49,634 bases of DNA from Chloroflexota bacterium (GTDB lineage Bacteria; Chloroflexota; Anaerolineae; UBA4142), in the NCBI GenBank assembly GCA_023489485.1, contig JAMDCU010000011.1:24647-74280 (forward strand), in the 5' to 3' direction. The notes below the pieces were generated by a model that saw only the letters and a program-made list of their open reading frames with translations, did not search any database and had not been told where the DNA came from. A program made the translations under genes and the position numbers. Below, piece after piece: positions 45,085-49,634 of this stretch (its first letter is position 1; each line of letters begins with the position of its first letter).

Positions 45085-45239
45085 TCACCTCACACTTTCG
45101 TCCCTGGCCATTAGGAATCTACCAGCCGCGAATCTTTTGATGCACTCTGTCACGTCCGCCTCGGCTTTGCCTGATCAATCGCCGGTCAGTTGCACCAGTT
45201 GCTCAGCTATCTCTTCGATGGGGAATGTGTCAATAGGTT
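45085..45239 (-). pseudogene. C-terminal remnant of a PqqD-like RiPP recognition element
   Basis: Between the IS3 end and the radical SAM start the minus strand reads FPIEEIAEQLVQLTGD, TGA (45175-45177), SGKAEADVTECIKRFAAGRF, then MARDESVR and a stop. This is the C-terminal helix-wing part of PqqD proteins (EEIxxxL...ADVxxFLxxLxxxGFL), which bind leader peptides and hand them to radical SAM enzymes. The N-terminal half is missing at the IS junction. The in-frame TGA probably came from CGA. Short length limits certainty. Confidence 0.6.
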
Positions 45240-45260
45240 TGGGACAACTCGTTTCGGAAT

Positions 45261-46283
45261 TTACTGAAGTGGCAGCTCCTTGCCACTCGGTGGTTTAGGC
45301 GGATTGATCCACACGGCGGCGGGCAACGCGGCCGGCACTGGAGCGTGTTTCACGAACCGTTCCGGATGCGCCGCATAGGCGAGATCCAAGACGCGTTGGC
45401 GCTTTTGAAGAACTATCTCTGCCTGTCCCTGATGCACGACGGCGGGTGTAAGTAGTCCCAGTCCCATGTGATGATGCTCGTGATTGTACCAGGCGAAGAA
45501 CGCGTGCGCCCACGCCCGTGCCTCGGCTACGCTGGCGAAACGCTCGGGATAGTCCGGGCGATACTTCAGGGTTTTAAACTGCGCTTCCGAAAACGGGTTA
45601 TCATCGGACACGTGCGGGCGCGAATGCGACTTGACCACGTCCAGATCGATTAGCAACTGCGCCACACTCTTGGCGATCATCGCACTGCCATTGTCAGCGT
45701 GCAGGGTCAACTGACCGGGTTGGATCCCTTGCTTGGCACAGGTCTCCCCGATGAGTGCCTGGGCCAAGTCTTCGGATTCCCGTTCGGCGATCATCCAGCC
45801 GACCACGTAACGACTATACACATCGAGGATCACATACAGGTAGTAGTAGGTCCAGGTCACCGGGCCGCGCAGCTTTGTGATATCCCAGCTCCATACCCTG
45901 TTCGGCCCCGTCGCCAGTAGTTCGGGTTTGGCATAGGCGGGATGCTGCAGGTGATTGCGGCGTTCGCGAATCTCTTGATTTTCAGCCAAAATCCGATACA
46001 TGGTGCGCCACGAGCACAGGTAGCGTCCTTCGTCGAGCAGAGTAGCATACACTTCCCGCGGAGCCTGATCCTGAAAGCGTTCGCTATTCAACACCTCGCG
46101 CACCGTCTCTTTTTCAGTGGCCGTCAATGCGCGGGGTGAGAGCCCTCGCGCCGGATCCTGGGTCGTCTCGGTGGAAGCGACGGGTTGTTGCGCCCGATAG
46201 AAACTGCTACGCGGAAGGTCGAGGGCCTGGCACGCCCGGGTCACACCGGCCGTCAGCATCAAGTCTTTGACGGCCTGGATCAC
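45261..46283 (-). CDS. IS3-family transposase OrfB (DDE integrase core)
   Basis: The 340-aa protein starts with an HTH_21 region (ACQALDLPRSSFYRAQQ) followed by the rve core: Asp in VWSWDITKLRGP, Asp in TLHADNGSAM, and Glu in SDDNPFSEAQFKTLKY. It makes the OrfAB transposase after -1 frameshifting. Its own GTG start overlaps the OrfA stop by 4 nt. It appears intact. Confidence 0.93.
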   Translation of the reverse strand: MIQAVKDLMLTAGVTRACQALDLPRSSFYRAQQPVASTETTQDPARGLSPRALTATEKETVREVLNSERFQDQAPREVYATLLDEGRYLCSWRTMYRILAENQEIRERRNHLQHPAYAKPELLATGPNRVWSWDITKLRGPVTWTYYYLYVILDVYSRYVVGWMIAERESEDLAQALIGETCAKQGIQPGQLTLHADNGSAMIAKSVAQLLIDLDVVKSHSRPHVSDDNPFSEAQFKTLKYRPDYPERFASVAEARAWAHAFFAWYNHEHHHMGLGLLTPAVVHQGQAEIVLQKRQRVLDLAYAAHPERFVKHAPVPAALPAAVWINPPKPPSGKELPLQ

Positions 46284-46693
46284 GCGGACCCGTTCTTCGG
46301 CGTGGGTGTGGTCGGTACACCCAGGAGTTGGGAAACTTTTTTTTGGACTTCGATAATGGTTTCGGCGCGTTGCAGTTGTGCCCGCAACTGCTCAATCTCG
46401 CGATGCAACTCGGCATTCTCGAGAGCGGGCGGATCGGGCTTGACGCCACGCCTTTTCGGGGCCAGTCCATCCAAAATCCCTTGGTCCCGTTGCCGACGCC
46501 ACGAATTGAGGTGTGACGAGTACAAGCCTTCGCGGCGGACCAGTGCGCCCCGCTGAGTCGGCGTCGTGCACGCGTCGGCTTCGTCCAAAATGCGCTTCTT
46601 GTATTCCGCGGTAAACTGTCGGCGTTTGGCTTTCGGTCTGACTTCTGGGTCGGGTACAGCGATGGTCTGGGTTCCGTTGTGAGACATTGACAC
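46280..46693 (-). CDS. IS3-family transposase OrfA
   Basis: The 137-aa protein has the HTH domain of IS3 OrfA (RRQFTAEYKKRILDEADAC, then LVRREGLYSSHLNSWRRQRD) and a C-terminal leucine zipper (LENAELHREIEQLRAQLQRA). It binds the inverted ends and multimerises. An A8 run near its end allows fusion to OrfB. ATG 46687 is an alternative start. Confidence 0.92.
   Translation of the reverse strand: MSMSHNGTQTIAVPDPEVRPKAKRRQFTAEYKKRILDEADACTTPTQRGALVRREGLYSSHLNSWRRQRDQGILDGLAPKRRGVKPDPPALENAELHREIEQLRAQLQRAETIIEVQKKVSQLLGVPTTPTPKNGSA
46337..46344 (-). promoter_or_regulatory. Candidate -1 frameshift site (A8) for OrfAB
   Basis: In OrfA the codons CAA-AAA-AAA-GTT contain eight A. A -1 slip here continues in the OrfB frame with no stop before the OrfB start, giving the fused transposase usual for IS3 elements. 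Confidence 0.7.
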
Positions 46694-46742
46694 TTCTCCC
46701 TCGCCCCCATTTTACACTAAATTGTCAGGGCCAGTTGTCTCA

Positions 46743-47080
46743 ACCTACATTAGCACAGGGGGGCGGCCGTTCCTGGTGCGGATTTGGGAGTCTCGGATGA
46801 AATTAGCTTGCGCAGACTCATTAGATGACCCAGTTCATAGCCACTGAATCAGACCGAATTCCCGTCGAGAGCAGAACAAGAACACATTCAGCGTTCAAAC
46901 GTGTTGCTTCCTGATCAATGGGAATTGATGATACGACGACCCTTCTCTGTTGGAACCTCAAATCATTCGTTCAAGGGCTCTATTTCGAAAGCCACGTGCG
47001 CATTGCTCTTCATCGGATTGGGCCGGAGGCCAAGGTGCAAAGAGGAACAGGTGTCCAGGAATTGAAGGAACTTTACCGGT
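46743..47080. other. 338 nt without a recognisable gene
   Basis: Between the IS3 element and the split membrane-protein gene. On the minus strand a short frame begins MSLRKLISSETPKSAPG (about 46755-46825), which might be the detached start of the PqqD-like gene, but the evidence is too weak to call it. Plus-strand frames look like chance. Confidence 0.35.
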
Positions 47081-47294
47081 ATGCTATGCTTGTTTGGGGT
47101 GGAGAGAAAGGTAGCACCGCAACTGAGGAAAGTTTACGCCGACAAAATCTTGGACCTAACGAACATTGGGGCCGGTGCCACCTTGTTTGGTCAACTTGTG
47201 TCAGGAGGGACTTTCTCCTGGCTCGCTACAAGTTTTGGCCTTCTGTTCCTCGTTGCAGGTTACACAGCGAGCTATTTGCTCTACCTCTCCATAA
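47081..47294 (+). pseudogene. Small two-segment membrane protein, split by the IS481-like element (5' part)
   Basis: Codons from 47081 (or a GTG at 47099) encode VERKVAPQLRKVYADKILDL followed by two hydrophobic segments (TNIGAGATLFGQLVSG and FGLLFLVAGYTASYLLYLSI). The frame is cut at 47294. Removing the element and one copy of its TAA duplication joins CTCTCCATA to ATGGAGATCTAG, giving the end LYLSIMEI-stop. The reconstructed protein is about 75 aa. Function unknown; KVYADK-type small membrane proteins occur in many bacteria next to similar genes. Confidence 0.7.
47292..47294 (+). repeat. Target-site duplication TAA (left)
   Basis: TAA at 47292-47294 matches TAA at 48710-48712 on the other side of the element. 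Deleting the element plus one copy restores an open frame, which supports it. Confidence 0.6.
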
Positions 47295-47372
47295 TCAAGA
47301 CATCGTGCGCTATTTCATGCTCAGGACATCGTGCGCACTCTAACAGCCAAATATAGTCAGGACATCGTGCGC
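47295..47372 (+). repeat. Three direct copies of the 16-nt terminal motif (left end)
   Basis: Copies at 47295-47310 (TCAAGACATCGTGCGC, one change), 47321-47336 and 47357-47372 (both exact). Spacings of 10 and 20 nt. Confidence 0.85.
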
Positions 47373-47407
47373 TTTTTGACCATACTTCCTTCTGAGAGGG
47401 AGGGAGT

Positions 47408-48676
47408 ATGGAAGCACCTTCATCCGAACAACTCTTGCGCCGGGAGGCGATCCGCCGTCATCTGGGCGGCGAAAAGCGCCACAATATCTGTGATGACCTG
47501 GACCGCAGTCCCCGCTGGTTCGACAAGTGGTGGGCGGAATACCGCCACAATCCTCGGACGGACTTTTCCGACCGCTCGCGGGCACCCCAGACTTCACCTT
47601 CGCAAACGCCGGACGGGATGGTGCGAGCGGTGATCTCGGCTCGGCGCACCCTGGAAGCGGCGGCCACACCCGAAACGCGGTATGGTCTGATTGGTCCCGC
47701 GGCCATTCAGACCCATTTGGAAGGGCTGGGGCTGGAGCCCCCCAGTGTGGCGACCATTCAACGCATCCTGCATGGCGAAGGGCTCACCCATCCGCTCGGC
47801 GCGGGCAGCGACTCCGCCTACTATCCCTGGCTCGAAGCCTGGGCGGTCAACGCCATCCACGCCACCGATATCATCACCCGCCACATCCGTGGCGGGGAGG
47901 AGGTGCAGAACTTTCATACGATCGACCATTACGGCCATGCCGCCGCTCTGAGCCAGCAGGCGGACAAGACCAGCGCCACCGCCTGCGCCCATCTGCTGAA
48001 AACGTGGGGGGAATTGGGTCTCCCGCAGATCGAGCAATTCGACAACGAAGATGCCTTTGGCGGGGGGCATGTCCACCCGCGGGTCATCGGACGCGTGGTG
48101 CGCCTGTGTCTGTTCTGCGGGATCGAACCGCTGTTCATCCCGTACTATGAACCCAAACGCAACTATCAGATTGAGACGTTTCACAGCCTCTGGACTCAAG
48201 GCTTCTGGTCCCGCCACGAATTTCACGACCGGGCGGAGGTTCAGAGCGAGGTGCCGCTGTTCGAGCGGTGGTATCACTCCGTCTATCGTCCCCCGGTCTT
48301 GCGGGGCCAGACGCCCGCGGACATGCGCCGGGGGGTCGCGGTGGTGCGCTTGACCGCTGACCTGCGCCGTTTGATTCCGGATGGACGGCTGCCGATCACG
48401 GCCGGACGCATTCATTTCCGACGGAAGGTGGAGCCCACCGGAGAGATTGAATTGTTAAACGAAACCTGGTTCGTCGGTCAAAAATGGATCGGCGAGTACG
48501 TCCATGCGACGATCGACACCGTCGAGCAGAGGCTCACCTTCTGGCACCAACGGGATGCGGACAGCGACTGGCGGCTCATCAAGGCCCGGTCCTACCGCTT
48601 GAAAGAACCGGTGCAGCCTCTCTTGCCTGCCTTTCGGCGAAAGTGCGCACGATGTCCTGATTACTTGCCCGACTAG
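47408..48676 (+). CDS. IS481-like transposase (integrase core)
   Basis: The 422-aa protein has an N-terminal HTH (REAIRRHLGGEKRHNICDDL) and an rve-type core with Asp in NAIHATDIITRH, Asp in IEQFDNEDAFGGG and Glu in NYQIETFHSLWTQGF. The C-terminal domain is beta-rich (HFRRKVEPTGEIELLNETWF). GAGGGAGGGAGT lies right before the ATG. The gene is undamaged, so the element may still move. Confidence 0.9.
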   Translation: MEAPSSEQLLRREAIRRHLGGEKRHNICDDLDRSPRWFDKWWAEYRHNPRTDFSDRSRAPQTSPSQTPDGMVRAVISARRTLEAAATPETRYGLIGPAAIQTHLEGLGLEPPSVATIQRILHGEGLTHPLGAGSDSAYYPWLEAWAVNAIHATDIITRHIRGGEEVQNFHTIDHYGHAAALSQQADKTSATACAHLLKTWGELGLPQIEQFDNEDAFGGGHVHPRVIGRVVRLCLFCGIEPLFIPYYEPKRNYQIETFHSLWTQGFWSRHEFHDRAEVQSEVPLFERWYHSVYRPPVLRGQTPADMRRGVAVVRLTADLRRLIPDGRLPITAGRIHFRRKVEPTGEIELLNETWFVGQKWIGEYVHATIDTVEQRLTFWHQRDADSDWRLIKARSYRLKEPVQPLLPAFRRKCARCPDYLPD

Positions 48677-48709
48677 AAAAATAAGGAAAAACAGCGCACG
48701 ATGTCCTGA
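48645..48709 (-). repeat. Two inverted copies of the 16-nt terminal motif (right end)
   Basis: GCGCACGATGTCCTGA at 48645-48660 (inside the transposase gene) and 48694-48709 (outer end), inverse of the left-end motif. Confidence 0.85.
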
Positions 48710-48723
48710 TAATGGAGATCTAG
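48710..48723 (+). pseudogene. 3' end of the split small membrane-protein gene
   Basis: TAA duplication followed by the codons MEI-stop (ATGGAGATCTAG, with its first bases shared with the duplication) that complete the gene starting at 47081 once the element is removed. Confidence 0.55.
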
Positions 48724-48808
48724 GTTCACTGAATTCCAGCCTGCAGGTCGAAGGCTATTCGTGTTGGAACCGATATCTCGCACAGGGTTATCCGCTTCGG
48801 AGGTTGAC

Positions 48809-49384
48809 GTGGACGAGAGAGTCGTGACGCTAGTTCTTGGGCTGGCCGGTATCATAGCAACACTCTTATCGAGTAGCCTAGCCCTCTATTTCGCCCCGAA
48901 AGCTCGCAGTGCCCCGTTAAGAGAAGGTCTCTTCAACAATCAGCTTGATTTGATTTCTCGCATGCTGTTCAAGGTCGGAAGAATCAGGGTTTTTGCCACA
49001 ATGCTTGTAGATAAAGATAATACCTTCAAAGATCAAGCCAGGGATGATATTGGAGAGTGTGTTCGGGAGTATTCCGAAATGCAGGATGAGGCAGCTGCAC
49101 TCTTGCCTGCTGAGCTATGGGTTGAAGTGAAGCGACTGAATGACTATCTGGCGGAGTTCTTGGTTTGCTATGATGAAGGGCAACAAGTTGATCTAAACAA
49201 TCTGACAAACCTTTCTGCGATGGCGGCGAAGGTAGCGCTACTTGGACGAGTTGTGATCGGAGTCGATGAACTCACTGGGGAAAGTCTGAGTTTGATTTCG
49301 AACAGAAAGAATTATGAGCGTGTGGCAAATGTTGGGATTGACTACTTTGAGAGAATGTCAAACAATGCCAATGGGGCCAAGTAA
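48809..49384 (+). CDS. Membrane-anchored hypothetical protein
   Basis: The 191-aa protein starts MDERVVTLVLGLAGIIATLL, one N-terminal membrane segment (about residues 5-28). A soluble, mostly helical domain follows (RMLFKVGRIRVFATMLVDKD, VREYSEMQDEAAALLPAELW, FLVCYDEGQQVDLNNLTN). I recognise no family. GTG 48809 was preferred because CGGAGG lies 5 nt upstream; a TTG at 48761 is the longer option. It follows the split membrane-protein gene by 85 nt on the same strand, so the two may have formed a small operon before the IS insertion. Confidence 0.75.
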   Translation: MDERVVTLVLGLAGIIATLLSSSLALYFAPKARSAPLREGLFNNQLDLISRMLFKVGRIRVFATMLVDKDNTFKDQARDDIGECVREYSEMQDEAAALLPAELWVEVKRLNDYLAEFLVCYDEGQQVDLNNLTNLSAMAAKVALLGRVVIGVDELTGESLSLISNRKNYERVANVGIDYFERMSNNANGAK

Positions 49385-49465
49385 CAGAACCTGATCGGCA
49401 AGATCCTACACGCTTTACCATGCAATCAGCGGGGCTTTGCTACAACAGAAAAGAAACAGTGATAG

Positions 49466-49497
49466 AGCATGGGAGTGCGAATCCGCACTCCCATGCT
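49466..49497 (+). terminator. Strong 14-bp hairpin downstream of the hypothetical gene
   Basis: AGCATGGGAGTGCG and its perfect complement (49484-49497) enclose a 4-nt loop, 81 nt after the stop. The following TCTTACTCTTCT is pyrimidine-rich but not a pure T-tract. Probably a transcription terminator. Confidence 0.65.
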
Positions 49498-49512
49498 TCT
49501 TACTCTTCTGTG

Positions 49513-49632
49513 CCGTCCACCATAACTTGAGAATAGAATAGCGTCTGAAAGCACAAATCCGCTGAAAAAGCGGGGTGCATAGGAAGAAAAGTCTCGTTGG
49601 ATTATACTACCGTCCAGCGTAACTTGAGAATA
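49513..49632 (+). repeat. Two direct copies of a 23-nt motif at the window edge
   Basis: CCGTCCACCATAACTTGAG... (49513-49535) and CCGTCCAGCGTAACTTGAG... (49610-49632) share all but three positions over 23 nt, 97 nt apart. Spaced direct copies like this occur at the ends of IS21-type elements. The window stops at the second copy, so the element, if any, lies beyond it. Confidence 0.5.
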
Positions 49633-49634
49633 CG

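Larger units (their letters stand above)
45240..46742 (-). mobile_element. IS3-family insertion sequence
   Basis: The 1.5-kb element has imperfect inverted ends, TGGGACAACT at 45240 and TGAGACAACT on the other strand ending at 46742. They enclose orfA and orfB in the usual overlapping arrangement with a frameshift signal. It has removed or separated the 5' part of the PqqD-like gene. No 3-4-bp target duplication is apparent, so adjacent deletion after insertion is possible. Confidence 0.85.
47295..48709 (+). mobile_element. IS481-like element with repeated terminal motifs
   Basis: The 1415-bp element holds one transposase. A 16-nt motif, TCAGGACATCGTGCGC, occurs three times at the left (47295 with one change, 47321, 47357) and twice inverted at the right (48645, 48694). 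The outermost copies are flanked by TAA on both sides. The inner right copy overlaps the last codons of the transposase (reading KCARCPD). Repeated subterminal motifs probably are transposase-binding sites. Confidence 0.8.

Noticed and set aside
45175-45177. Selenocysteine or stop-codon reassignment as explanation for in-frame TGA, TAG and TAA codons
   Set aside because: All three stops occur in relic genes and mobile elements while the long catabolic genes are free of internal stops; no SECIS-like structure was seen. Simple decay fits better.
46755-46825. Start of the PqqD-like gene on the far side of the IS3 element (MSLRKLISSETPKSAPG...)
   Set aside because: The frame stops before the IS end, no target duplication links the flanks, and the similarity to PqqD N-termini is too weak.
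46918-47343. 141-codon plus-strand frame overlapping the small membrane-protein gene
   Set aside because: The overlapping frame at 47081 shows clear membrane segments and a reconstructable end; this longer frame has no protein-like features.
47295-47372. CRISPR-like array from three regularly similar 16-nt units
   Set aside because: Units are short, spacers are 10 and 20 nt, inverse copies exist at the other end of the element, and no cas genes are present.
47594-48415. 273-codon minus-strand frame opposite the IS481-like transposase
   Set aside because: The transposase strand has the DDE residues and a ribosome site; the other strand has neither.

Overview
The window is 49.6 kb of bacterial DNA of moderately high GC. 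It most likely comes from an uncultured Chloroflexota-type organism. That is an inference from three things: lipoprotein binding proteins with long Pro/Thr/Ala-rich linkers after the lipobox Cys, an F420-type LLM oxidoreductase, and the mix of insertion sequences. No rRNA, tRNA or CRISPR array was seen.

Region 1 (0.1-21.5 kb, all minus strand) is a catabolic locus. A GntR/HutC regulator (20.5-21.3 kb) has its own promoter, a perfect -10 with a -35 at 17 bp, and a candidate operator. It precedes about 18 tightly packed genes, many overlapping by 1-32 nt: a flavin dehydrogenase, a dihydropyrimidinase/hydantoinase, three MmgE/PrpD proteins, a split succinate/malate-CoA-ligase-like enzyme with a small ferredoxin-like gene between its subunits, a CitE-type lyase, an acetoacetate-decarboxylase-like protein, a spermidine/iron-type ABC importer, an Asp/Glu/hydantoin-racemase-like protein, an LLM oxidoreductase, a second flavin dehydrogenase and a LivK-type binding protein. 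Together they suggest import, ring opening, CoA activation and C-C cleavage of a cyclic amide/imide or related N-heterocycle. The substrate is not known.

Region 2 (21.45-24.6 kb, mostly plus strand) is transposon debris: an ISL3-type element with two in-frame stop codons, the C-terminus of an IS110-type transposase and fragments of truncated genes.

Region 3 (24.6-33.9 kb, minus strand) is a second catabolic operon: isocitrate-lyase/PEP-mutase-family lyase, DppA-, DppB- and DppC-like transporter genes, an alpha/beta-hydrolase-fold protein lacking the nucleophile, HyuA and HyuB. It fits the same cyclic-amide theme.

Region 4 (34.36-35.1 kb) is a collapsed paralogous copy of Region 1. PrpD start, permease end and GntR start lie in the same order, with the GntR promoter/operator layout kept and the interior deleted.

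Region 5 (35.5-38.65 kb) holds two transposase fragments and a 2.5-kb element with two tyrosine recombinases, bounded by perfect 15-bp inverted repeats.

Region 6 (38.7-45.24 kb, minus strand) looks like a decaying RiPP-type biosynthetic cluster: a PqqD-like remnant cut by an IS3 element, a B12-binding radical SAM enzyme, a 61-aa peptide with a very strong ribosome binding site, an MFS exporter, a frameshifted nucleotidyltransferase, a methyltransferase with a nonsense codon, and a nearby GNAT gene. This is the most unusual system in the window.

Region 7 (45.24-49.6 kb) holds an IS3 element, an IS481-like element with repeated terminal motifs whose insertion split a small membrane-protein gene (its original end can be reconstructed), one intact membrane-anchored hypothetical gene, and repeats that look like the edge of another element.
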